Shown: in pieces, positions 1-6,202 of the stretch
Position numbering within the stretch: the first letter of the stretch is position 1
Layout of the letters: each line of letters starts with the position of its first letter
The notes under the pieces: generated by a model
Told to the model about the DNA's origin: nothing
The model's input: the letters and a program-made list of their open reading frames with translations, nothing else
Database searches by the model: none
Source: Planctomycetaceae bacterium
Lineage (GTDB): Bacteria > Planctomycetota > Planctomycetia > Planctomycetales > Planctomycetaceae
DNA: 6,202 nucleotides
Reading direction: 5' to 3'
NCBI GenBank assembly: GCA_027080405.1
Contig: JALWSL010000338.1
Location: forward strand, 1 to 6,202
Position numbers and translations under genes: made by a program

Positions 1-341
1 CCGGGGCGCCTGAACCAGCCGAGGCGGCCATACGTTCCCATCAGTACCGTTTCACGAACAGAAATCGGAAAGTTCCAGTCGACACTTTCTCTCTGCGGGA
101 CATAGCCGATCCGTCCACGAACCTGACTGACCGATTTCCCCAGTATGGAAACATTTCCGGAGAGGATCGGGATCAGTTCCAGCATCGCTTTTAGCAGCGT
201 ACTTTTCCCGGCTCCATTCGGGCCGACAATTCCGAGCAGTTGCGGTTCGACAATCTGAAAATCGACATTCCACAACACAGGCCGGTGTCGATAGGCGACA
301 GTCAGATCATGAACATCAAGCAGGAGTTGTTTCGCATTCAC
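1..341 (-). CDS. Metal (Mn/Zn/Fe-type) ABC transporter ATP-binding protein, N-terminal part
   Basis: Cytoplasmic ATPase subunit that would power import of a divalent metal through a membrane permease. Only the first 113 residues are in the window; the rest runs off the left edge. Walker A is visible as GPNGAGKST (residues 40-48) and the Q-loop as YVPQ (80-83, Gln83). The stretch after the Q-loop, with RESVDWNFP (84-92) and [14 protein letters not shown] (100-113), is typical of the manganese/zinc/iron chelate importer ATPases (MntB/SitB/ZnuC group), which is why I prefer metal over other substrates. The signature motif, Walker B and H-loop lie outside the window. The start is GTG at 341-339: the frame has no other start codon back to a stop at about 446-444. 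The ribosome site is weak (a GAGAG about 11 nt upstream). The gene follows glgB on the same strand after 172 nt, so it probably has its own promoter. The exact metal cannot be read from this part. Confidence 0.9.
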   Translation of the reverse strand, partial: MNAKQLLLDVHDLTVAYRHRPVLWNVDFQIVEPQLLGIVGPNGAGKSTLLKAMLELIPILSGNVSILGKSVSQVRGRIGYVPQRESVDWNFPISVRETVLMGTYGRLGWFRRP

Positions 342-437
342 CGTATCGCCCGGTCTCTCAGGAGTCGTTCGGTCTATTACAACAGGTTCGTTACAGAAGC
401 AGCGAACCTCCCCGGAAACGGATTCGCCAGTATCCGC

Positions 438-467
438 ATCATATCACTTTAAGTACCGACATGACAG
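438..467 (-). promoter_or_regulatory. Possible promoter of the metal ABC transporter gene
   Basis: On the minus strand a CTGTCA (467-462, 4 of 6 matches to the sigma-70 -35 box) is followed after 18 nt by TATGAT (443-438, 5 of 6 matches to the -10 box). This would start transcription near 431 and leave an untranslated leader of about 90 nt before the GTG at 341. No clear Fur, Zur or MntR palindrome could be seen around it. Pattern match only. Confidence 0.28.
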
Positions 468-513
468 CACAGCGGAAGGACGAGGCCGTGAAAGAGACAA
501 TGAAAGCAGAAAG

Positions 514-2451
514 TTACGGGGCTGTTTCACCTTCGTACCGTAAAATCAGCATCCCCAGCGGAGGCAGAACCACTTCGATACTTTGTTCGCGACCGTGCAT
601 CGGTTCTGCAACGCTGGTGACCCCGCCGGCGTTGCCCACGTTTGTCCCTCCATAGATTGCAGCATCGCTATTGACAACCTCCCGATAGAAACCGGGATAG
701 GGAACTCCCAACCGGTACTGTTCGTGAGGGACCGGCGTGAAATTGAAAATACAGACCAGCGTTTCCGCGTTGTTTTTTGCGATACGACAAAAGGCGTAGG
801 TGCTGTTTTCTGCATCGTCTGCGTGAATCCAGGAAAACCCTTCATGGGAAAAATCGATTTCGTGCAGCGCGGGGAATTCCCGTAATGCCCGGTTGAGGTC
901 TCCAATGAAATTGCGCACGCCGTCATGATGAAAATTGCCGATCAACGCCCAATCGAGTTCGGCATCGTGATTCCATTCGTGCCACTGGGCCAATTCGCTT
1001 CCCATGAACAGCAGTTTCTTGCCGGGCATGCAGTATTGATAACCGTAAAGAAGCCGCACGTTTGCGAATTGCTGCCAATAATCACCGGGCATCTGGGCAA
1101 CAAGCGATTTCTTTCCATGCACAACTTCATCATGCGAAAGCGGCAGCAGAAAGTTCTCTGTAAAAGCGTAGATCATCCGGAATGAAAGGGCATTTTGATG
1201 ATATTTCCGGTAGATCGGATCACGATGCAGGTAGGTCAACGTATCGTTCATCCACCCCATGTCCCACTTCATACTGAAGCCGAGACCGCCATCGTAAACA
1301 GGCTTGGAGACTCCCCCCCAGTCCGTTGATTCCTCGGCGAATGTCAGGATGCCGGGAAACTCGCCATGCAGGACGGTGTTCATGTCTTTCAGAAACTGGA
1401 TCGCTTCCAGATTTTCGCGACCGCCGAATCGATTCGGGATCCACTCTCCTTCATTACGGGAATAATCGAGGTACAACATCGAGGCAACCGCATCGACACG
1501 GATTCCATCGACATGATATTTGTCGACCCAGAACCGCGCACTGGAGAGCAGAAAATCACGGACTTCGTTTCTACCGAAGTTGAAAATATAGGTGTTCCAA
1601 TCGGGGTGAAAACCCTGCCGGGGATCGGCGTGTTCGTACAAACTTGTTCCATCAAATTTCCCCAGCGAATGCGGATCGGTCGGAAAGTGGGCGGGAACCC
1701 AGTCGATGATGACTCCAATTCCAGCCTGATGGAATTTATCGATAAAGTATTTGAAATCGTCCGGAGGGCCAAACCGGCTTGTCGGCGCAAAATAGCCTGT
1801 TGTCTGATATCCCCATGATCCATCAAAAGGATGTTCCGTAATTGGCATCAGTTCAATATGTGTGTAGCCCATTTCGTGGACATATTCGAGAAGGGCGTCG
1901 GCCAATTCGCGATAGGTGAAGTATTTTCGCCCATCTTTGGGGCGTTTCCAGGAGCCGAGATGCAACTCGTAGATGGAAATCGGTTCTGAAAACCAGTCGG
2001 TGTTCCTGCGGCGTTCGAGCCAATCATGATCGTTCCACTGATAGCGATCGATATCGTAAACAATGGAAGCGGTGTTCGGGGCACTTTCCATGAAGAAGGC
2101 GACCGGGTCCGATTTTTCCAGCACGTGCCCGTCCTGTGTTTCGACGGCATATTTGTAAACGTGGCCGTTATCAACTCCGGGAACGAAACCGGACCAGATC
2201 CCTTCGTTGCTGCTGCACAAATCGTTTTGTCCGGGGGTCCAGTTGTTGAGGTCGCAGATCACACTGACTCTCCTCGCATTTGGTGCCCAGACTGCAAAGC
2301 GGGTTCCGAAAACACCATCTTGCTCACAACGGTGTGCTCCCAGGTAATGATACATCGTACAGTGCATTCCTCGTTTGAGTGCCAGCAAATCAGAAGCGGA
2401 CAGGTCAATTTTGCTCGGTTTGGTTGCCAGAGTGAGTGGTTCAGCAGACAT
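514..2451 (-). CDS. glgB: 1,4-alpha-glucan branching enzyme (GH13)
   Basis: Cytoplasmic glycogen branching enzyme (EC 2.4.1.18): it cuts an alpha-1,4 glucan chain and rejoins it through an alpha-1,6 bond. The 645 residues hold a CBM48 beta-sandwich (about 40-125, with WAPNA at 55-59), a GH13 barrel (about 160-530) and a C-terminal beta domain (about 540-645). Family motifs are intact: YELHLGSW (161-168), DWVPAHFP (250-257), [10 protein letters not shown] (315-324), TFAEEST (370-376) and [10 protein letters not shown] (438-447). The catalytic nucleophile is Asp320, the acid/base Glu373 and the third acid Asp441; the spacings of 53 and 68 residues equal those of E. coli GlgB (Asp405, Glu458, Asp526). 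The protein is shorter than the E. coli form (about 728 residues) because it lacks the extra N-terminal N1 domain, as in many bacteria. ATG 2451 is the first possible start after an in-frame TGA only eight codons upstream. No other glycogen gene is in view. The stop is TAA, and no terminator hairpin was found after it. Confidence 0.97.
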   Translation of the reverse strand: MSAEPLTLATKPSKIDLSASDLLALKRGMHCTMYHYLGAHRCEQDGVFGTRFAVWAPNARRVSVICDLNNWTPGQNDLCSSNEGIWSGFVPGVDNGHVYKYAVETQDGHVLEKSDPVAFFMESAPNTASIVYDIDRYQWNDHDWLERRRNTDWFSEPISIYELHLGSWKRPKDGRKYFTYRELADALLEYVHEMGYTHIELMPITEHPFDGSWGYQTTGYFAPTSRFGPPDDFKYFIDKFHQAGIGVIIDWVPAHFPTDPHSLGKFDGTSLYEHADPRQGFHPDWNTYIFNFGRNEVRDFLLSSARFWVDKYHVDGIRVDAVASMLYLDYSRNEGEWIPNRFGGRENLEAIQFLKDMNTVLHGEFPGILTFAEESTDWGGVSKPVYDGGLGFSMKWDMGWMNDTLTYLHRDPIYRKYHQNALSFRMIYAFTENFLLPLSHDEVVHGKKSLVAQMPGDYWQQFANVRLLYGYQYCMPGKKLLFMGSELAQWHEWNHDAELDWALIGNFHHDGVRNFIGDLNRALREFPALHEIDFSHEGFSWIHADDAENSTYAFCRIAKNNAETLVCIFNFTPVPHEQYRLGVPYPGFYREVVNSDAAIYGGTNVGNAGGVTSVAEPMHGREQSIEVVLPPLGMLILRYEGETAP

Positions 2452-2745
2452 GTCGGGTTCGCCGGAGGCTCTCCTTCATTTTTGTGAAATACAATTGCCA
2501 ACCTGAAAAAAACAGTATCTCAAAGTCGCATTCCCTCAAGGGCTTCAAGGTTACTTCCGCCGCCCAACCCGATCAAGACAGCCTCTCTCATTTGAATGAC
2601 AAACCAGTATCTGTCTTTGTTACAATGTTGAGTATGGCCACCGTTGGTAAACTTTTTGTGTTCACAGCACAAGGCAGAGTGCGACATTTTCAGCACGGCT
2701 GGAGAGATCGACGGAAATAAATTCGTTAACCGGCACAAAGGACGA

Positions 2746-2773
2746 GAAAATGCGGAGCTTACAGAGCATTTTC
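2746..2773. repeat. Inverted repeat, 8-bp arms
   Basis: GAAAATGC (2746-2753) and GCATTTTC (2766-2773) are perfect reverse complements with a 12-nt loop. Two more pairs can form after a 2-nt bulge. The stem is AT-rich and has no T-tract after it, so it does not look like a standard terminator. It lies in the middle of the divergent intergenic region; a protein-binding site or an RNA hairpin are both possible. Confidence 0.4.
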
Positions 2774-2910
2774 GTGTTGTGACAGTATTCCGACAGTTCT
2801 CCGGACATCGCTGAGTTGCCGAATTGATGAACGCAGGGGCCAACTTCTCACCACTGGCTCAAAGTAATAATCGGGATCAAGTGGTAATCCAGGTGGAACT
2901 TCGGCGTTCT

Positions 2911-2946
2911 TTCAACAAGCACCTTCAACAAGCACTTTCAACAAGG
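2911..2946. repeat. 13-bp tandem repeat, about 2.8 copies
   Basis: The unit TTCAACAAGCACY occurs at 2911-2923 and 2924-2936 (one base differs, C or T at the last position), followed by a third partial copy, TTCAACAAG, at 2937-2945. It lies about 165 nt upstream of the haem protein start. The period of 13 is not a multiple of three, which fits non-coding DNA. It may be a slippage product or a set of iterated binding sites. Confidence 0.75.
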
Positions 2947-3040
2947 CGAGAAGCCCAAATCCGGGCAATTCCCCGGGAATATTCGCGTTCGGTTCTGCCC
3001 AACATTTTTTCGCAAAATCGGTCCGGATTCAGTAAGAATA

Positions 3041-3070
3041 GTTACAATTCAAGGGTTTGCATGTTATAAA
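3041..3070 (+). promoter_or_regulatory. Possible promoter of the haem protein gene
   Basis: TATAAA (3065-3070, 5 of 6 matches to the -10 box) has GTTACA (3041-3046, 4 of 6 matches to the -35 box) 18 nt upstream. Transcription would start near 3077 and leave a leader of about 32 nt that contains the AAAGGGG ribosome site. Planctomycete promoters often depart from the E. coli pattern, so this remains a guess from pattern and position. Confidence 0.33.
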
Positions 3071-3108
3071 CGACTCCCAAACTAAAATTGGACATAAAGG
3101 GGCAAATT

Positions 3109-3798
3109 ATGCGCGATATGAACAAGATAAGCATCGACAGCGTGAACAAGGCGAACGGGAACAACACGACGAATATGAACAACTTTCGGAACATGGACAA
3201 CATTCGCAGCTCGAACGGGAAACGGATTTCAATACCAGCGATACTCTTCCTGATATGTGGACTGTCAGTGAGCCTGACTGTGGTGTCGTCAGTGGCATCG
3301 GCTGGGGAGTCGGAAAAAGTGCCCTCGTCCCTTGAAAAGAAGCCGATTTCGGTGGAATCGGCCCGGGAGAAGGCGAAGCTGATGCAGAAGATCTACCTGG
3401 CGACGCTGGAAATTATGCACGATCACTATTTCCATGGCGAGCGGGCTGTTGTACCTGCCCGTGCAATGGAAGATGTCTTCGAGAATGTGAAGGGGGACAC
3501 GAATTCGGAAGCGAACTGGATTTCCGTCAACATGAAGGCGATGAGTATTGGCCATCGTCCCAAAACGGAATTTGAGAAAACGGCTGCCAAAGAAATCGCC
3601 AAAGGAAAAGGTGCGTATGAGGCTGTCGCTGACGGTTACTACCGACGGGCCGCAGCCGTTCCGCTGAACAGTAACTGTGTTGGCTGCCACGGCGGACTGT
3701 TCAAAACACAATCGAAAAAACCGAAGTTTGCCGGCCTGATTATCAGCATTCCGGTTAATCAGAAATCGGCGGGCAAAATATCTGTCTCGAAGAAATAG
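3109..3798 (+). CDS. Exported c-type haem protein, DUF3365/Tll0287-like
   Basis: 229-residue protein expected on the outer face of the cytoplasmic membrane, carrying one covalently bound haem. A hydrophobic segment (about 40-60, ISIPAILFLICGLSV onward) ending in ASA (63-65) reads as a signal peptide cut near residue 65; an uncleaved anchor is possible. The mature part matches the DUF3365 (Tll0287-like) pattern: an N-terminal helix with IMHDHYFHGERAVVPARAM (102-120), then EFEKTAAKEIAKGKGAYEAV (154-173), then haem site CVGCH (Cys190, Cys193, His194) followed by a beta strand, FAGLIISIPV (207-216). Known relatives are PAS-like sensors or small redox proteins; the exact role is unknown. ATG 3109 was chosen because AAAGGGG (3096-3102) lies 6 nt before it; an in-frame TTG at 3088 and ATGs at 3118, 3175 and 3193 are alternatives. 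The pre-signal region is unusually long (about 39 residues) and Asn-rich. The gene stands alone: the next gene starts 257 nt later. Confidence 0.85.
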   Translation: MRDMNKISIDSVNKANGNNTTNMNNFRNMDNIRSSNGKRISIPAILFLICGLSVSLTVVSSVASAGESEKVPSSLEKKPISVESAREKAKLMQKIYLATLEIMHDHYFHGERAVVPARAMEDVFENVKGDTNSEANWISVNMKAMSIGHRPKTEFEKTAAKEIAKGKGAYEAVADGYYRRAAAVPLNSNCVGCHGGLFKTQSKKPKFAGLIISIPVNQKSAGKISVSKK

Positions 3799-3813
3799 CT
3801 GTAGTGCGTCAAG

Positions 3814-3848
3814 ATGCACCTTTGAAAGGCATTATACTTTTGGTGCAT
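3814..3848 (+). terminator. Stem-loop after the haem protein gene, possible terminator
   Basis: ATGCACC (3814-3820) and GGTGCAT (3842-3848) form a 7-bp stem 16 nt after the stop codon. The 21-nt loop may hold a second small stem (AAAG with CTTT). No run of T follows, so this is not a textbook Rho-independent terminator. Its place just after the gene suggests a role in 3' end formation or mRNA stability. Confidence 0.33.
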
Positions 3849-4055
3849 TACAACGACCCTGCTTTTCCCGTTCGCCCCGCCGTATCGTGCAGCATCGCAG
3901 ACCGACAGGGGGCGGACAAGTTGATGTCACGGTTGTCGATTTCATCGTTTCACTGTTTGAGAAATGAAGATCGGTTGATTAAACTTGGAGCGACCCCGGC
4001 TCTGTTCAGAATGCGAAGGTGTTGCCGGATTGACGAATTCGAGAGGAATGAATTG

Positions 4056-5171
4056 ATGACGCAGAGAAACAGGGCGCGGAAAAACAGGGGCAACAACAGG
4101 TCTTTCACCAGATCGGTTCTGTTATTGGTGACAGCATCGTGCCTGATGGCAACGGTTTCCATGGCTGCACAAGCTGCTGTTTTGAAAGATCTCAACAATT
4201 CAGCACCCGCGGTTGGACAAAAGTTCCAGGCGGTTGATTCGCTTGATACCAGTTTGAAAAACGGGAAGAGCGATCAAGCCGTCAAAAAATATCTCGATGG
4301 TCTTGCCTGGCCGAAGCAGAGGTTTGAGGTCGAACTCCATCAGCCGTACAAAAATCGCGGTGATTTTCTGGTGACATTTCCATCGCCGGTGAAATCCAAC
4401 AATGGCGGGGATGACACCGTCACGATGGAGTGGTATGCAGCAAGGAATGAAGCAGGTGAAATGATCAAAGCTCCGGCGATCGTCGTCGTGCATGAATCGG
4501 GAAGCGGGATGACCGTTGGTCAGATTTTCGCGAAAACTCTCAAAAAGCAGCACTTCCACACGTTTCTGTTGCACATGCCCGGTTACGGGAAAAGGAAAGC
4601 GAAACAGCGGCAGGATGTTTCGGAACTGGTCACTCTGTTTCATCAGGCGATCAGCGATGTTCGCAGAGCCCGGGATGCGGTTGCGGCCTTGCCGATGGTT
4701 GATGAACGGCTGATTGTTCTGCAGGGAACCAGCTTGGGCGGGTTCGTTTCCGCGACAGTTGCCGGGCTGGATGACGGCTACGACGGTGTTTTCCTGATGC
4801 TCGCCGGAGGAGACCTCTACGATATTCTCATGCATGGCAAAAGAGATGCCGAGAAGGTTCTCGAAAAAACGAGAGAAGCGGGCATTGATGATGACCAGTT
4901 GAAAAAGATCATCGATAAGATTGAGCCGCTCAATTTTGCCTCGCGGATGAAAGCCTCTCGTGTCTGGCTCTATTCCGGAAAATACGACACCGTCGTACCG
5001 CTTAAAAATGCGATTCTGCTGGCCCACACAGCCGGGCTTGCCAGGGAACATCACATTCTGATGCCCGTGAATCATTATTCAGGGATCGTCTATCTGCCGG
5101 TCATCTTCAAGCATATCGGCGAGAAAATCCATCTGATTGCAGAATCGAAAGGAATTGAAATAGCGATGTGA
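4056..5171 (+). CDS. Exported alpha/beta hydrolase (serine hydrolase)
   Basis: 371-residue serine hydrolase of the alpha/beta fold, probably an esterase or peptidase-like enzyme acting outside the cytoplasmic membrane; the substrate is unknown. The N-terminus is a signal peptide: a basic, Asn/Arg-rich stretch (1-19), a hydrophobic core (20-35, SVLLLVTASCLMATVS) and a likely cut after AQA (38-40). In the mature part, VVVHESGSG (143-151) is the oxyanion-side HG-like motif, GTSLGG (224-229) is the nucleophile elbow with Ser226, SGKYDTVVP (307-315) gives Asp311, and PVNHYSG (337-343) gives His340, so the Ser-Asp-His triad is complete and in canonical order. A charged helical stretch (about 258-292) between the nucleophile and the acid looks like a cap insertion. 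ATG 4056 has AGAGGA (4042-4047) 8 nt upstream and puts the signal peptide at the start. The open frame reaches back to 3804, but that extension would bury the signal peptide. It may relate to prolyl oligopeptidase or dienelactone hydrolase groups; the family level is sure, the finer class is not. Confidence 0.87.
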   Translation: MTQRNRARKNRGNNRSFTRSVLLLVTASCLMATVSMAAQAAVLKDLNNSAPAVGQKFQAVDSLDTSLKNGKSDQAVKKYLDGLAWPKQRFEVELHQPYKNRGDFLVTFPSPVKSNNGGDDTVTMEWYAARNEAGEMIKAPAIVVVHESGSGMTVGQIFAKTLKKQHFHTFLLHMPGYGKRKAKQRQDVSELVTLFHQAISDVRRARDAVAALPMVDERLIVLQGTSLGGFVSATVAGLDDGYDGVFLMLAGGDLYDILMHGKRDAEKVLEKTREAGIDDDQLKKIIDKIEPLNFASRMKASRVWLYSGKYDTVVPLKNAILLAHTAGLAREHHILMPVNHYSGIVYLPVIFKHIGEKIHLIAESKGIEIAM

Positions 5172-5179
5172 TTGACGCT

Positions 5180-5228
5180 CTGCAGCTATCAAAGCGGTCT
5201 GGCTGCAGCGAAGCGTTTCTGTTTTCCT
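5180..5228 (+). terminator. Probable Rho-independent terminator of the hydrolase gene
   Basis: CTGCAGC (5180-5186) pairs with GCTGCAG (5202-5208); one G-T and one A-T pair extend the stem to 9 bp with an 11-nt loop. A T-rich stretch (5215-5228, GTTTCTGTTTTCCT) follows after 6 nt. It begins 8 nt after the hydrolase stop codon. The T-tract is interrupted and a little far from the stem, so the call is moderate. Confidence 0.45.
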
Positions 5229-5283
5229 CCAGACTGAATACCGATTGATGGCGATCAGCCAGACGACCAGCCATAAGTTGAAA

Positions 5284-6202
5284 ATGTTGACTATTGCCCA
5301 GCGAGAACAGATCATTCAGGAGGTCGCTGATCCGTTACCGGGCAGTATCGCTTACACGAATGAACGGCCTCTGAATGTTCCCGGGAAATACGCGGGCTGG
5401 CGGTTGATCGATTTTGTCTGCGATTACCATCCGCATGTGCCCCGCCCGGAATGGGAACGCGTTTGTCGGGCGGGCTTGATTCATGACCGGGCCGGGGAAA
5501 TGAAAGCAACGGAAACGGTGCAGGCTGGTCATCAGTTGAAACGGTTGATTCCCGAGACGGTCGAACCGGCTGTGAATGTGAATCTGAAAATTGTCGCCTG
5601 GGAGAAATCGTTTGTCGTTTTCGAAAAACCGGCTCCGTTACCCGTACATCCCTGCGGCCGTTTTAATAAAAACAGTCTGACAAAAATACTTGAGCTCGCC
5701 TTTCCCGAAGAAAAATTGCGGCCCGTTCACCGCCTCGATGCCAACACGACCGGCTTGATCCTGTTTTCAGGCTCTCGGGAAATTTCAAAAAAATTGCAGC
5801 AGCAGTTTGAACAGGGACTGGTGAAGAAAACCTATATCTGCAAGGTGCATGGACAGCCAGCGTGGAATAACCATTTCTGCGATTGTGCCATTTCTCGGCA
5901 AACTGAAATGGTCGGGACGAGAACGATTGACGAAAACAACGGCCAGCCTGCGCAGACGCAGTTCAATGTGCTGAAACGAAATGTGGATGGAACGACGATT
6001 CTGGAAGCGATTCCGATCACAGGTAGAACGAATCAGATCCGCGTGCATTTGTGGCACCTGGGGTATCCCATTGTTGGCGATCCGGTCTATCTTCCCGACC
6101 AACAGCAGGGGAGTTTTCAAACGCTGCCTGTTGACTGCGACCCGATGGCACTTCACGCCTGCCAGTTGACAATCAGGCATCCTGTTAACGGAGAATCGGT
6201 CT
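5284..6202 (+). CDS. RluA-family pseudouridine synthase, C-terminus cut off
   Basis: Enzyme that turns specific uridines of rRNA or tRNA into pseudouridine in the cytoplasm. 306 residues are in the window and the frame is still open at the right edge; since the family's end motif LHACQLTIRHP (290-300) is present, only a short tail is missing. An N-terminal S4-like part spans about 35-90 (GWRLIDFVCDYHPHVPRPEW at 38-57, AGLIHDRAG at 63-71). The catalytic domain has FEKPAPLPVHP (113-123), HRLDANTTGL (149-158) with catalytic Asp152, KKTYICKVHG (181-190), GRTNQIRVHL (247-256) and GDPVY (265-269). Two usual residues differ: HRLDR is HRLDA and GRTHQ is GRTNQ. ATG 5284 is the conservative start; ATG 5248 in the same frame would add 12 residues, and neither has a good ribosome site. 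Which RNA position it modifies cannot be told, so no symbol is given. Confidence 0.9.
   Translation, partial: MLTIAQREQIIQEVADPLPGSIAYTNERPLNVPGKYAGWRLIDFVCDYHPHVPRPEWERVCRAGLIHDRAGEMKATETVQAGHQLKRLIPETVEPAVNVNLKIVAWEKSFVVFEKPAPLPVHPCGRFNKNSLTKILELAFPEEKLRPVHRLDANTTGLILFSGSREISKKLQQQFEQGLVKKTYICKVHGQPAWNNHFCDCAISRQTEMVGTRTIDENNGQPAQTQFNVLKRNVDGTTILEAIPITGRTNQIRVHLWHLGYPIVGDPVYLPDQQQGSFQTLPVDCDPMALHACQLTIRHPVNGESV

Larger units (their letters stand above)
2452..3108. other. 657-nt divergent intergenic region without a credible gene
   Basis: This gap separates glgB (minus strand) from the haem protein gene (plus strand), so promoters for both should lie here. Short open frames exist on both strands (107 codons at 2843-2520 minus; 81 codons at 2824-3069 plus), but their products show no domain, signal peptide or biased composition and I do not consider them genes. 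The region holds an 8-bp-arm inverted repeat (2746-2773), a 13-bp tandem repeat (2911-2946) and a possible promoter (3041-3070). An octamer CAGTATCT occurs twice (near 2514 and 2606). I see no tRNA or recognisable riboswitch. An unannotated small RNA cannot be excluded by eye. Confidence 0.6.

Noticed and set aside
1389..1826. 145-codon minus-strand and 150-codon plus-strand frames inside glgB
   Set aside because: Out-of-frame shadows of a gene with all catalytic residues intact.
2657..2666. Palindrome TGTG-TT-CACA resembling a Crp/Fnr half-site pair
   Set aside because: The central spacer is 2 nt, not the 6 nt of a Crp site, and the short match is expected by chance.
2520..2843. 107-codon open frame on the minus strand upstream of glgB
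   Set aside because: No domain, no signal peptide, Cys/Asn/Thr-rich random-looking composition and no strong ribosome site seen.
2824..3069. 81-codon open frame on the plus strand
   Set aside because: It reads through the 13-bp tandem repeat, has no recognisable domain, and overlaps the likely promoter of the haem protein gene.
3057..3335. Glu/Gln/Arg-rich 92-codon frame overlapping the haem protein start
   Set aside because: Its odd composition follows from low-complexity GAACAA-like DNA read in another frame; the second half is featureless.
3289..3819. 176-codon open frame on the minus strand
   Set aside because: Antisense shadow of the haem protein gene, whose CXXCH motif and signal peptide make the plus-strand reading sure.
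3804..4055. N-terminal extension of the hydrolase frame by 84 codons, from a GTG at 3804
   Set aside because: It would bury a clear signal peptide in the middle of the protein, the extension has no recognisable domain, and ATG 4056 has a well-spaced ribosome site.
4048..4056. Two-codon mini-frame (ATG AAT TGA) touching the hydrolase ATG
   Set aside because: Too short to judge and likely to arise by chance; the hydrolase has its own ribosome site.
4200..5075. 291-codon open frame on the minus strand
   Set aside because: It lies wholly inside the hydrolase gene, which has a complete catalytic triad; the antisense product shows no domain.

Overview
The window reads as ordinary chromosomal DNA of roughly balanced GC content. 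It most likely comes from a member of the Planctomycetota (inference). The main reasons are a CXXCH-bearing DUF3365/Tll0287-type protein that closely resembles, from memory, planctomycete proteins, the long Asn/Arg-rich N-regions in front of the two signal peptides, and loosely spaced genes with large gaps. I see no rRNA, tRNA, CRISPR array, insertion sequence or phage gene.

Layout: (1) 1-341, minus strand: N-terminal 113 residues of a metal-type (Mn/Zn/Fe) ABC transporter ATPase that runs off the left edge, with a 172-nt upstream gap that may hold its promoter. (2) 514-2451, minus strand: a complete 645-residue 1,4-alpha-glucan branching enzyme (GlgB) with all three catalytic acids. (3) 2452-3108: a 657-nt gap between divergent transcription units, with no credible gene but with a 13-bp tandem repeat, a hairpin and a possible promoter. 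(4) 3109-3798, plus strand: an exported single-heme c-type protein. (5) 4056-5171, plus strand: an exported alpha/beta hydrolase with an intact Ser-Asp-His triad, followed by a plausible terminator. (6) 5284-6202, plus strand: a nearly complete RluA-family pseudouridine synthase cut by the right edge, with two substitutions in normally conserved family motifs.

The genes do not form an obvious pathway. Glycogen branching, metal import, a periplasmic haem protein, a periplasmic hydrolase and RNA modification look like neighbouring independent units. The gaps between them (172, 657, 257 and 112 nt) argue against one tight operon. The haem protein and the hydrolase are both exported and point the same way, which permits but does not prove a shared role. 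I did not find a convincing new multi-gene system. The points most worth a second look are the haem protein's axial ligation, the altered motifs of the pseudouridine synthase, the unusual glgB translation start, and the large divergent intergenic region.
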